DNA of 64,000 bases from Cryptomeria japonica (Eukaryota > Streptophyta > Pinopsida > Cupressales > Cupressaceae): the NCBI RefSeq assembly GCF_030272615.1, contig NC_081406.1, forward strand, positions 170,819,361 to 170,883,360, in the 5' to 3' direction. A program made the translations under genes and the position numbers. Of the stretch, positions 10,816-22,103 are shown piece by piece; the first letter of the stretch is position 1; each line of letters begins with the position of its first letter. Below the pieces are notes generated by a model. That model saw only the letters and a list, made by a program, of their open reading frames with translations. It was not told where the DNA came from and did no database searches.

Positions 10816-12637
10816 AGGTGTGGCCTATCATCTTTGTTGAAGATGCCCCGGTATATCATTAACTAGGGTTTATTGACAACTTTGGCCAAAAGGTGGCATA
10901 GTGACACCAACATCTTCCATTTGGCGACAGGTGAGATCATAGTGACACCTGAGGATTGCTACCAGATTTTGTGGATTCCGGTGGTAGGTGTACTTTTACC
11001 CTATGAGCAGACCGAGGAGGGTGGGACATAGGCTCTTCAACAGATATTACAGGATGATACGAGATCCCCTAGCAGGAGTTCATTGATTTGGATTACACTC
11101 CTCTACCATCAGTGCTGACAGGATTCATTGGTGGGTTTTTGTGTCTCGACCGTAGGTCGAAGGGACTGGCAGTAGGATGGGGGTTGGTCTTCGAGGACAT
11201 GGTGACACAGGGTCACCGATTCGCATGGGGGTCTGCTATGTTGGCCCACTTATACAGGGATTTGCATCAGGTGGTTTAGTTGGGATACAACAGTCTATCA
11301 GTTGGGGTTACACTGCTATAGATATGGGCGTGGGAGTATATTCCCGCAGCCAAGCCACTTGTAGACAGAGATAGGCCTGCTAGGTGCGCTTATGCATATG
11401 GATATCGAGGGATAGCTGTCCAGCATAAGCTGGGCAAACTAGAGCATTGTAGGCGAGTGCTAGATGATACTGATACGGTCATCTGGAGATTGTATACAGA
11501 TTGCAAGGTATGGGCAAAGGATGGGATGGAGATGCCCTATGTCTACATGTCCCGATTTCTAATAGGGTGGACGCCCTTTTTGATTGAGAGATTCCTGCAT
11601 AATCGAGTGTTGCGGTAGTATGGATGACAACAGGGGATTCCATAGGGGGCATGCTTGTATGCTTGGTGGAGATAGGATGTACCAGAGTGAGGGCCTACTA
11701 TCGATAGCATGGCGGTGGTTGAGGAGTTCTTTCACCTAGCCGATCAGATATGGGACTATGCCTATGGGATAGTGGATGCAGGGATGCCTAATGAGTTCAC
11801 CATACTGTTTTCGGTGCATGCTATGGCTAGGATATCAGATCCAATGAAGATGATTCCCATTTTTTATGATGATGAGGATGAGCAACCTGAGGGGCTACTG
11901 AGATGGAGAGAGGATAGAGAGGAGCTAGATGAGGGAGGTGGGGATGGTGGAGGTGATGATGGTGGAGATGGTAGAGGAGGTGGCCGAGGTTGGCGAGGAG
12001 ATAGAGGGAGAGGAGATTGAGTGAGGAGAGGAGAGAGGGGTAGAGATTGGGGGAGGAGAGGAGATAGGGGTGGGGATGGTAGTGATAGAGGGATTCGGGT
12101 GGAGAGAGCAGTGCGGTGAGCTATGGTGGATAGAGGAAGGGGAGGTTTGGTTATTGGAGCTGGGGGTGAGGAGTGGGTAGGAGAGGTGATAGCAGTGATG
12201 GGAGGGATAGATGAGTTTAGACAACTGGCCTAGAGGAGGAGGTCAGATGTTTTACCCCCACCAGCATTGAGGATAGGGGGAGGGATAGGGGGTACCACTT
12301 CACAGGTACCCATCTAGATGTAGATTCTGACTCATCGAGAGGATGCTCAGATTAGATCCCTATAGTTATTAGTGCAGCACCTCTAGACACAGTTATTGGC
12401 ACATCAACAGTAGATTACACAACTGACCACCGAGCGGGATACAGTTTTGGAGCGTTTGGGTCGATTTAAGGCTCAAGCAGAGATTTTGGAGAGAGCGGCA
12501 ATGGGTGGCTTGATGAGAGACACCCTAAGAGAGCTGGCTTTGAGAACCAAGGAGGCGGAGTACTATCAGAGGCATTATGAGGATGCGGTGCCCAGGGAGC
12601 ATCGAGTTCCAAGTTTCACAGCTTGGAGATCCAGTTG
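10816..12637 (+). pseudogene. Antisense plant-mobile-domain (PMD) pseudogene in element A
   Basis: On the strand opposite gag-pol the translation reads like a plant mobile domain. Its N-terminal block has SLLKMPRYI, then LLTTLAKRWHSDTNIFHLAT and GEIIVTPEDCYQILWIPVVG (10830-11010). Then come LAHLYRDLH (about 11240), IWAWEYIP, LGKLEHCRRVLDDTDTVIWR and MSRFLIGWTPFLIERFL (to about 11610). Segment 11709-12020 ends in a Gly/Arg/Asp-rich tail, and 12447-12638 reads as a coiled coil. Frameshifts and stops break it at several points. PMD proteins such as MAIN/MAIL1 are plant nuclear proteins, and PMD genes are known passengers of plant transposons, including antisense ORFs in Tat elements. Confidence 0.75.
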
Positions 12638-12851
12638 ATCCAGGTAGACTGGGTCAAGGATAGAGAGCAGAGGTGTGATAGGGCCTACTCGTCAGGATCC
12701 ACCTGGGGATCTCAATGCTGAGACATCTGCTACGAGACCGTCACCCTCAGGAGATAGTCATACCTGAGAGACATTGTCTCCTTTGTATTTTGATTATTTT
12801 GTTGTACTTGGCACATACATGACATATTCTGTATATTTGATCATTTTTTAG

Positions 12852-12854
<3 letters not shown>

Positions 12855-12910
<56 letters not shown>
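12855..12910. repeat. (TG)28 microsatellite
   Basis: An uninterrupted dinucleotide run lies between the PMD pseudogene and the 42-bp repeats. Confidence 0.98.
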
Positions 12911-12912
<2 letters not shown>

Positions 12913-13039
12913 TGAGTGTGACATCATTTTCCTTGATCTTCATGTGATGTGTTATGGATGATGCTTTCTATATGATTTTGATGTTTCTATGATGATGATG
13001 CAATGCTTAGATGTATTTGATATGTGATGAATATGATGT

Positions 13040-13250
13040 TGTGAGATGTATCTTGAAAATGAGATGTATGATAATGATATGCTGTGAGATGTATCTTGAA
13101 AATGAGATGGATGATATGATATGCTGTGAGATGTATCTTGAAAATGAGGTGTATGATATGATATGTTGTGAGATGTATCTTGAAAATGAGATGTATGATA
13201 TGATATGTTGTGAAATGTATCTTGAGAATGAGATGTATGATATGATATGC
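13040..13250. repeat. 42-bp tandem repeat, five copies
   Basis: TGTGAGATGTATCTTGAAAA starts at 13040, 13083, 13125 and 13167, with a variant at 13209. Because 42 is divisible by 3, all frames stay open here on both strands, which creates false ORFs. Confidence 0.93.
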
Positions 13251-13436
13251 AACTAATTGTAAAATGATATGCAACTATTTGTAAAATGATATGCAACTAA
13301 TTGTAAAATGATATGCAACTAATTGTAAAATGATATACAATTTTTTTGTAAAATGATATGCAACTATTTGTAAAATGATACGCAACTAATTGTAAAATGA
13401 TATGCAACTAATTGTAAAATGATATGCAACTATTTT
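13244..13436. repeat. 22-bp tandem repeat, about nine copies
   Basis: The unit GATATGCAACTAATTGTAAA plus AT repeats without spacers. AACTATTTG variants alternate with AACTAATTG. It follows directly on the 42-bp array. Confidence 0.93.
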
Positions 13437-14402
13437 AAGCATCCTCATTTTGTGTTTGTCATCCCTGTATAGTCACATGTTTTGCTTTATTTGTAGTTAT
13501 CATCATTGCGCATTGATTTGTTGGGATATGTTGAAAATTTATACAAGCATAATGGTATAATTGAACCATAATGACCTGAGAAAAATTTACATGATTTTTT
13601 ATTTTGCAAGATAGCACAAGCGTCAAGGTATAATTGAACAAGGATAACCAGAGTGCGGCTTGCGTTTAAACAGACAAGATTAAACCATTTGTATGGACAA
13701 AGTGGAATCATGTCTTCTGTGATATGCTTGGAATCATGTCTTGAGACCAATATTTGCACAGTACAAGTGATCGCCTCACAAACAAAAAACTAAAAAAATA
13801 TTGGAGTCCCTATGAATTTCTCTAGCTTGATGCATCGTTGAGAAAATATAGAGGATCCAATAGTTCAAAAAAAATTCAAGGGCAAAAATAGTCAAAACTT
13901 CATGCAAAATGCCAACATTTGATACTTCAGAAAATCATCCATCATGCGTTGTGAATCCATTTAAGTGATCAATGGTTGTTTTTGTGATTGTTGATTTGTT
14001 TGTTGGACAAGATGCTCTGAGTTTGCTGCAAGTTTTGATTGAAGACGAAATTTTGATCAATGCTGCCCCTAGCTGAGTTTTCCTCTTAATGTGGATATGT
14101 ATAGTGATTACCAAGCCATGGTGGGATATGATGAAAGGATATTTGGATAAACCAGGATAGTGACTACACTAAGTATGTCCTAGATAATGCGATAAAATAT
14201 TGGGCAATGGCTGATAGTTCCTGACTGTGGATATAAAGGCTTGTTAGTAAAGATAGATAGAGGAGTTGTTCTCTCACAATAGTGCCTGTTGCCAGGTTTT
14301 CACCAGTTGTTTTTATTGTACCTTTTTATTTGCTTTTTCTTGATTTTTGATATTTGTTTTATTTTATTTTTTTTTTTTCGACTTGTCCGTGCATTAGACT
14401 GC
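13437..14402. other. Element A 3' region between repeats and integrase
   Basis: AT-rich sequence with no supported gene. The weak minus-strand ORFs at 13459-13759 have no recognisable motif. It separates the end of pol from the antisense module. Confidence 0.6.
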
Positions 14403-15540
14403 TCAAGTGTAGTATTTCTTCAGATGGATGTTGTTAATTGGTTCATCGAGCACATCTTCTTCTGAAGTTGTTAGTTGATAAGTGCCTGATCCATAGGCTG
14501 ATATGATAACATAGGGACCTAACCAGTTAGGTTCAAATTTCCCTTTCTTTTCCTGATCCTGTTGATTTCTGGGATTTTCTTTTAGTACTAGATCACCAAT
14601 TTTAAAAATCCTAGGGATGACCTTGTGGTTGTAGCTTCTGCACATGCGTTGTTGATATGCTTTGAGGTGAGTATAGGCATGTTGGCATTTTTCATCTAGA
14701 AGTTGTAGCTCTTGCAGTCGGTTTACTCGATACTCTTCATCTAGGATGAGGCCTTTCAAAGATACTCTGAGAGATGGAATCTCTACCTCCAGGGGTAAAA
14801 TTGCCTCTGATCCATACACTAATGAATATGGCATAGCTCCCGTAGGTGTGTGGATGCTAGTTTTGTATGTCCAAAGTGTTGGATTGAGTTGCATGTGCCA
14901 ATCTTTTCCTGCACCATTCCCCTGTGGGTAGTAAGGTGTAGAGAAATGATGTTGGATCTTGAATCTGTCACATAGTTCTCGCACATCTTGGTTCTTGAAA
15001 GTTCGTCCATTATCTGTGATGATAGAACTTGGAATACCATATCTGCAGATTAGATAATTAAGAATAAAGGAAGCAATTTGTTTCCCAATCACTGTGGTCA
15101 TGGGGACTACTTCAATCCATTTGGTAAAATATTTTGTTGTAGTTATAATGAACTTGTGTCCATTTGAAGATGAAGGATGTATTTTGCTGACTAAGTCTAG
15201 TCCTCACTAGCAAAAGGGCCAGGATGTTGTGAATGGTTGCAGTTCCTATGCTAGAGAATGTATAAGATTGCCATGAATTTGGCATTTAGAACATTTCTTT
15301 GCAAAATGATAAGAGTCCTTTTCCATTGTCGGCCAATAATATCCCATTCTTAGAAGTTTTTTAGCAAGAGTAGGACCACTTGAATGTGTGCCACTAATAC
15401 CTTCATGAAGCTCTTGTAAAGCGGAGTCAGATTCATTACGATCAAGGCAACGAAGAAGAGTACCATCTAGACCTCGACGGTACAGAGTGTCAACAGTGAG
15501 AGTATAATGGGCGGCTTGCCGGATAAAGTTGCGTTTTTGG
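14403..15540 (-). pseudogene. Element A integrase, catalytically broken
   Basis: The frame continues in phase from RT. The N-terminal HHCC zinc domain is visible (LHEGISGTH and CSKCQ, about 15270-15430). In the core, the first catalytic Asp in the usual DYFTKW motif is Lys here (KYFTKW, codon 15132-15134). The second Asp is kept (ITDNGRTF). After YYPQGNG the sequence jumps to AGKDWHMQLN at 14912/14913, so the segment that normally carries the third catalytic residue, Glu, is missing in frame. The C-terminal LVYGSEAILPLEVEIPSLRV, FKIGDLVL and WLGPYVI blocks are well kept. Stops occur at about 15180-15240. It cannot have integrase activity. Confidence 0.9.
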
Positions 15541-16211
15541 TTTCAAGATAGGTCCATGGGTAGGATATTGTTTTTAAGATAGTCGTATATCGGTCCATAT
15601 AATGGAGAGTCAAAACTAGTCAAGGAATAGATAACATGGGATTCAGAATGGTCATAGGCTCGGGAGAACAGTTGCTCTACCAAAAACTCGTAACGACTCT
15701 GTTGCTCTGGAATTTGTAGCAGTGAAGTGATAGTAGCCATTGCATTAGCTTCTCTGTTGTCCAACCTTGGTATTTGCTCAAAGGTGATGTGTACATAATA
15801 TTGTTTGAAATCATCCACCATTCATTTGTATGGTAGCAGCTTGTCATCCTTCATCTGATAGTCATAATTGATCTGATTGATGACTAGTTGTGAATCTTCA
15901 TAGACTTTTAGATCCATGATTCTCCATTCTATGGCCATTTTAATGCCTGTACCCAGTGCCTCATTTTTAGCAATGTTATTTGTGCATGGAAACATGAGCC
16001 TATATGATCAGGGTATGGTGTGCCTGTCAGGAGTGATGAACAGAATGCCAGCACCTGAGCCATGTTGAGTATAGGATCCATCAAAGTATAGCATCCATTG
16101 TTTGGTGGAAATATCAAGAACATCCCTTTCTGGAAATTTGATCTCCATTGGTTGTTTTCCAGGTAGTGGTGCTTCAGCTAGTTGATCTGCAATTACTTGT
16201 CCTTTGATAGC
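15541..16211 (-). pseudogene. Element A second RNase H domain (Tat-type aRNH)
   Basis: After the RT-linked RNase H the same frame encodes another RNase H fold: WMLYFDGSYTQHGSGAGI (FDGS near 16090), AKNEALGTGIKMAIEW, DSQLVINQI and RLDNREANAMA. These are the expected acidic-residue blocks of the extra, archaeal-type RNase H reported in the Tat lineage. In-frame stops lie near 16210 (TGA), 16015 (TGA) and 15822. The domain supports assignment of A to Tat. Confidence 0.82.
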
Positions 16212-17762
16212 TCATCGCTCTGTGTAGTGGATATCAAATTCACTGAGAATCATGACACATTTAGCTAATCTACCTGTGAGAGCTACTTTGCTGAGCAAAT
16301 ATTTGAGAGGATCAATTTTTGCTACTAGCTTGATTGTGTGAGATAGCATGTAATGCCGAAACTTTTGAGAAGCAAATACCACTGTTAGACAAGCCTTCTC
16401 AATGAATGTATAGTTGAGTTCATATCCGTTTAATGTCCTGCTGAAGTAATAGATAGCTCGTTCCTTGCCTTGTTGATCTTCTTGTGCTAATAATGCCCCC
16501 AGTGATATATCTGTTGTTGATATGTAGAGAATAAGTGGTTTCCCTACTATTGGTGGTACTATAACTGGTGGGTTCATTAGATATTGCTTGATTTGATAGA
16601 ATGATTCTGCACATTTGGCTTCCCATCTGAATGGTACATTTTTATGTAGAAAATGGTTGAATGGTAGACTTTTATCATCTAGTTGAGCAATGAATCGCCT
16701 GATTGACTGGAGCCATCCTTGTAGAGATCTAAGCTGGTTAATGTTCTTAGGTGGGGGCATCTCCATTATGGCTTGTACCTTTGCTGGATCAACTTCAATG
16801 CCCTTTTTTGAGACTATGTAGCATAATAATTTGCCTGATGTAACCCCAAAGACACACTTCTTAGGGTTGAGCCTAACTTGGAATTTCTCCAATCTGTCAA
16901 AAATCTTTTCTAAGATGCTTAGATGTTCTGCTCGGGTAAATGATTTAGCTAGTAAATCATCTACATAGTCCTCCATGAAGGTATGCATCATGTCATGAAA
17001 GATTATTGTCATTGTCCATTGATAAGTTGCCCCAGCATTATTTAAGCCAAATGGCATGACATTCCAATAGTACATTCCCCAAGGACAGGTAAATGTTGTT
17101 TGATCTTGATCTTCTGGTGCTATCTTGATTTGATTATAGCCCAAAAACCCATCCATTAGTGATAGCATTGCATGGCCTGCTGTGAGGTCTACAATTATGT
17201 CGATACAAGGCAAAGGAAAGTCATCCTTTGGATAGGCTTTGTTAACATCTCTAAAATCAGTGCATATTCTGATACTGCCATCTAGTTTGGAAACCGGCAC
17301 GATGTTGGAAATCCATTCAGCATAGTCAATAGGTTGAATAAATCTGACCTCTAATAGTTTCTTTAGCTCAGCTTTGACCATGAGTGCTACATGTGGATTC
17401 ATCTTTCTCAATTTTTGCTTGATTGGCTTAGCTCCTAGAGCAATGGACAAATGATGCATGATTAACTGTGGATCAATCCCGGACATATCTACATATGACC
17501 AAGAAAAGTTGATATGCTTTTCTTTGAAAAATTGGACAAACTCTGATCTTTCTTCCTCCGTCAAAGATTTTGCTAGATGCATATTTTTGGTTGCTTTTGT
17601 TGTACCAATGTTGATTGATTGAGTGGGCTCAATCAATATGGGTGATCGCTCTTGATAATGTTCAGGAAGAGTGTCAAGTCTCCCATCTTTAGGTTCCTTA
17701 AAAAGGTTTTCACCCTCAGATGTGTCCTTTGTTTTTACTTTTTTGTGATCTGTTGCCACCAT
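16212..17762 (-). pseudogene. Element A reverse transcriptase and RNase H
   Basis: A 516-codon open segment. The first 60 residues are linker (KVKTKDTSEGENLF). RT follows with LRKMNPHVALMVKAELKKLL, ISNIVPVSKLDGSIR, DFRDVNKA, FLGYNQIKIAP, MPFGLNNAGATYQ and the intact catalytic box EDYVDDLLAKS (YVDD at 16958-16969). The thumb and connection then lead to RNase H (LILYISTTDISLGALLAQED, YSRTLNGYELNYTFIEKACL). This is the best preserved enzyme in the window, but it is cut off from gag-protease by a frameshift near 17790: residues TENKSMVATD match B only in the pol frame. It ends in a TGA that interrupts the run into the second RNase H. Confidence 0.93.
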
Positions 17763-18787
17763 TGACTTGTTTTCAGTGGAGATCCTTTATTTTGTTCATT
17801 TTTGCGATTGAGAGACTTGGCACTCCCTTGATTGCAGGTGTCGTTACTTTGTTCACTGGTAGAGTCTGTTTCTGGGTTGATGGTACACAAGTAATGGATA
17901 ATGGATTCATCATTTGGGAAAATTGGTATGTCATTATTTTTAGGTTCATCCCAATCTATGAGGTCAGGAAAGATAAGTGGTAAAGAGTCATTGGGTGGAT
18001 CAAGTTCAGTTGTTGTAAGTGTCAGGATGGAGGTATCATCGTGGTTGGCTAGGATATTAAATAAGTTAATGATTTTGTTGAGGTCTTCGATGGTATCATC
18101 TTCTATGTAGATTTTCTCATAATGTCGCTGCTCGTTTTCCTTGGCGTCATAGATATTCTGTGGACAAAATTCAAGTAGTCTAGGTTCTATGCCTTGTTGT
18201 TCTTGAGAAATGGGTGCATGACTGTCATTTGCACCAATATCTTCAGTAACATTGGAACAACTGCCCCATTCATATTCATTTGAATCAGTCTTAGAGGTAT
18301 TATCCCAGATTCTAGCAGTGTTGTGGACTGGTATGTTGTAGGGTGAAAACAAATCTTTGATGATTGATATGAGTCTGATAGTTTTCTCTGATTTTGTATC
18401 AGATCCTGCTTCCACTCTTTGCATTTGCTCATATATTGTCTCTCCTCAGGGAGGGACGATGTTATCAGGAGGTGATTCTTCTTTGTTGGAAACTGGTTCT
18501 TGAACATGATGTACTTCTGCAGTAAGTGCTTCCTTCTTTTGATTGATGGGCTTCTCTTGATGTTGCTTTCTTTCTTGATATTCACATTCTTTGCATATTG
18601 TTTCTGCTGACTCAAATAGTGCCTCCTGCCATGAGTCCTCCTTGTATTTCTTCTTTGCCTTCCACTGAGGTTTTTGGTATTTTCTTAGTGTCTTCCTTGG
18701 TGGTAGAGTGTGTTCATAGCCCAATCCTCTTTTATTTTTACAAAATTGTGAAGGAGGATCTAATAGTTTTGTGACGCCTTCCTGACA
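17763..18787 (-). pseudogene. Element A acidic linker between G-patch and RT
   Basis: Open segments 18446-18724 and 17735-18424 in the gag-protease frame encode a Lys/Glu/Gln-rich stretch. An Asp/Glu-rich stretch follows (IYIEDDTIEDLNKI, LPLIFPDLIDWDE) and corresponds to 570-1037 in B. No domain is recognised. A stop near 18440 and the shift near 17790 break it. Confidence 0.7.
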
Positions 18788-19132
18788 TTAGTTGATAGGT
18801 CCTTTTCTATTGTATCCCATTTGTTGCATGATCAAGTAGCCTTTTCTATACAGGTGTGTTGGTATAGCTACTTCCATAATAGCCGCTTTGTCTTCTTCCT
18901 CATCCTTGTATAACCAACTAAGGATGTCCTTTTCCTCTGATTCATGTGCTAGAGTGCCTAGTTGAATAAATTTGCCATCAAACTTGGTGATGGGTTGTGT
19001 TGCTTGATGTGTTGATGTTGTAGGTAATCCATGAGATTTAGGTGATGCTGGTAAGTTGGCTAAACACAAGGGTTCTAAATAGTATTCTCCCATGCCTTTC
19101 TCTTTGATTTTCATTTTCTGCTTGAAATCCAT
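18788..19132 (-). pseudogene. Element A G-patch-like linker
   Basis: The segment reads EKGMGEYYLEPL, then EKDILSWLYKDEEED, then a C-terminal RKGYLIMQQMGYNRKGPIN that resembles a G-patch (aromatic, then Gly-rich turn). It lies just after protease, as in B (about 1500-1640) and E (51413-51560). The glycine pattern is incomplete, so the domain call is by position and similarity among the elements. Confidence 0.6.
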
Positions 19133-19303
19133 AGATAGTGATTTAGATTTTTCTTGCTAAAGATTTGGTGCTGAGGAAATTTGTTTTTCTCTATTATGTG
19201 GAACCAAACTATCTTGGGCTGCCCCCATAGCATTACAATGTTGAAAAGGGTTATGATCTACTGATATAGAAATATCCTATCCATTGTAGGGGAACTTAAC
19301 ACA

Positions 19304-20167
19304 CTAGTGATAAGTAGAAGGTACTGCTTGCATTTCATGTATCCAAGGTCGACCCAATAAGATATTATATGTGAGGTCTATGTCTAAGACTTGGCACATA
19401 GTGTCCTTTTGTATTGGTCCTACTTGAATTGGCAACATTACTATTCCTTTGGATGATCTTTCTTCATCATCATATGCTTTGATAGTGATCTTTTTGCATG
19501 GATAAATAGATTGCTTAGATAAGCCTAATGCACGGATAAATTTCAAGGTACAGATATTGAGTCCAACTCCTCCATCTATTAATACTCTTTTAACTCGATG
19601 CTTGTAGACCAAGACTTCAATGTGGAGTGGAGTATTGTGAGGATGGCTTAATGAGATATTATCATGCTCAGAAAAGGTGAGATTATGAGGCCCTGTCATG
19701 TGAGCCACCATGGCTTGGAATTTGTCAGCATCCAGATCTTGAGGTACATTTGTTTCCAATAGGGCTTGTTCCAAGATGGCTTTGTTTTTTGGTGAAAGTT
19801 TTAGCAACTCTTGGATAGATATTTGAGTAGGAGTTTTGTGCAATTGACTGACTAGATCATATTGAATTTTGGGTATGGTGTTTGTTGTTGACGTATGTCC
19901 CTTCAAGACATATTTTTGAGCTCTGGTGGTTACATTGACAGATTCATGTTCACACTTGTCATTGATTGTAATGACGTTTACTTGATTGTCCTCAGCTGAT
20001 ATATGATTAATACGAGCTCCACATGTATCATTTGAGGTTGAAGCTCCATCCTTGTTGTAATTTGGAAGAGGATTCTTAAAGGCTCCATGGTCACCATTTG
20101 TCTTGAGACCATCGACTGTTAAATCGCCTCTATCAATCATGTCTTGAACAATGTTTTTCAGTCTCAT
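19304..20167 (-). pseudogene. Element A gag-protease junction and retropepsin
   Basis: A 287-codon open segment. It follows directly on the zinc knuckle, passes through YDLVSQLHKTPTQISIQELL and reaches the protease motif RVLIDGGVGLNICTL. Here DGGV replaces the usual DTGS/DGGS triad region, so the serine position is lost. The C-terminal part reads LDIDLTYNILLGRPWIHEMQ, the standard retropepsin end. E shares all these blocks. Confidence 0.87.
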
Positions 20168-21767
20168 GCAATCATTTGTTTGATGACCTTTGTTGTGATG
20201 AAAATCACAAAAGTGTGAGTCATTCCACTAGGGTGGTTTGATTTGTGGTTAAAAGTTATTGATTGCTGGTAAGGAAGTAATTTTGTTTGCCAGGAGTTCT
20301 CTAAATGCTAACTCCAATGATTGCCCTAATGGTGTGTAGACGCATTTTGGAAAGTTTTTGGTGTTACCTTGTGAGTTTGTATTAGGTCCTCTATTGGTGT
20401 TATTGCTTTGGGTATTGTTGGTGTTGTTTGTGTTGAGATGATCTTGATTAGTAGTTGGTGCATAAGTGTTAGTACCTTTTGGATTCTTTGTAGCTTGAGG
20501 ATTTCCTGATAAAGCCAACACAGGTTGCTTGGATTTTACATCATTTGATTTGTTTCCTCCTTCATTCCCCATGTTTTTGTTTCTGGTCCAAAATCTAGAT
20601 TTTTCTAAGTTGTTATTTTGGTTGTTGTAGTTGGATGAATTTGTTCCTTCTTTGAATAATTTCAATGTTCCTTTCTTGACACATGCTTCCTCTACTTGGA
20701 TGCCATTTTCAATCAATTTGGCAAAAGATGGTATGCATTAAAGTTTGAGTATGTAACTCATCTCACTATTCAAGTTGTTGATGAAAATTTTCATCTTTTC
20801 CTTTTCGAGCACATCTCAAGGATATCTCGAAACCATACATCACCAATGTTGAAGGAGTACCATGAATGTTTCATTGTTTTTCTGCTTGGTGTTACAAACA
20901 TCTAGCATAGTGATAGCATGTTGAATGTTGTAGGAATATTGAGTTATGAATTTGTTGACTAATTCATCAAATGATCCAACAGGAGGTGTGATTTTGGATA
21001 GCCATTCCATTGTTTGTCCTCCCAAGCTTCTTGGGAATAACCTCATCAAATAGGTGTCATCATGGGCAAACTCAAGACTCATGGTACAAAATTCCCAAAC
21101 ATGATCACGAGGATCACTTTTCCCATCATATTTGTCAAATTTGGGAACATCTGAGTTTGGGGGAAAAGGTACCATGTTTAACCGTCTATCAAAAGGATAA
21201 GGACAAATTTCATTCAAGGAATATCGTACTGTTATCCCTTGTTGCATGTCTTGCATTTGTCTTTGCAACATTTGCATTTGTTGAGTGAGAAATAAAAGGC
21301 ACATTTGTTTTCCGAGGGAAGATTTCTTCCCTCGCATTGTTTCTAAGCTGGAATGGCATGTGTTGGGGTATGTTTTGTTCAGGGATGTTTTGCTTGGGTA
21401 AATTCTGTTCTGGTAGATTTTTCTCAGGCATGTTTGGTTCAGGGTCACGTGCTTTCTCCTCTCTTTGTCATTCTTGATAATCATAATGTCGAGAACTTGT
21501 TCTAAATATGTCAGTATCGAAGTCTTCAAGGACTTTAACTCCTTTGCTTGTGAGCATGAGTAGGTATTTTTCTTTGTCATTTTCCATGAGTCTTTCCACA
21601 AGTTTTTGAAATGAAGCGCTTTCTTGACACTCTTGGAGGAGTTCCTTAGAAATTTTGGTGTCTTCTAGATTTGGACATTCGAAAGGGTTTGATAATCTTT
21701 GATCCATGTTGGACTCTGGTTGTGTTTCGCTTTGTTTGTTTCGTTGAGAACGAGTAACAACGGGCAT
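20168..21767 (-). pseudogene. Element A gag
   Basis: The N-terminal segment (21468-21767) starts MPVVTRSQRNKQ. A shift near 21290 leads into the capsid-like retrotransposon gag region in 20840-21290: EICPYPFDRRLNMVPFP, VPKFDKYDGKSDPRDHVWEF, RLFPRSLGGQTMEWLSKI and FITQYSYNIQHAITMLDV. A second disruption near 20830 is followed by an Asn-rich linker (20249-20716). The knuckle FCDFHHNKGHQTNDC ends it near 20190, after a stop at 20246-20248 and another at about 20229. The same blocks in B confirm the frame. Confidence 0.87.
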
Positions 21768-21839
21768 CTAGTAGAAACTTTCTGTGACAAAGGGAACAAA
21801 CTCCTCTTCAATGTGTTTCTTAGGGGTTGGTGGTTCAAA

Positions 21840-22103
21840 TCAAGGTATATCATAAGTGATGCACACTTCGGGGAATAAAGCCAGATTGATCTTTCCTCCT
21901 TGATTTAGGCATTGACTGAATGCTGATTTTTGACATAATGCTCTATTCCTCAATGGTTCCTTGTCAAATTTGTTTGTTTTGTCTTTAAGATACAAGTGCA
22001 TATGACAGAGGAATGTTCGATGAGATTTGAAGAGTTGGCGATTGATGTATAAAAATTTATCCCATTTGGCAAGTTTCAGAGAACTGGGTTGTTGTTTCCT
22101 CAA
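21840..22103 (-). pseudogene. Element A small upstream ORF, conserved in B
   Basis: 87 codons just upstream of gag and in the same frame as the gag start. It includes FLYINRQLFKSHRTFL, KFDKEPLRNRALCQKSA and LNQGGKINLALFPE. B has a clear relative at 29351-29623 (EEPLRTRAMQQIVALSQYLN, QGGRINFSYLPQ). Conservation between two diverged elements suggests it was once translated, perhaps as an N-terminal gag extension or as an ORF1 like that described upstream of gag in Ogre elements. Function unknown. Confidence 0.6.

Noticed and set aside
12952-13296. Overlapping ORFs in several frames on both strands
   Set aside because: They are produced by a 42-bp tandem repeat, a multiple of three, which keeps every frame open.
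13244-13436. Possible CRISPR-like array
   Set aside because: The 22-bp units are directly abutting with no spacers, in a plant retrotransposon context.
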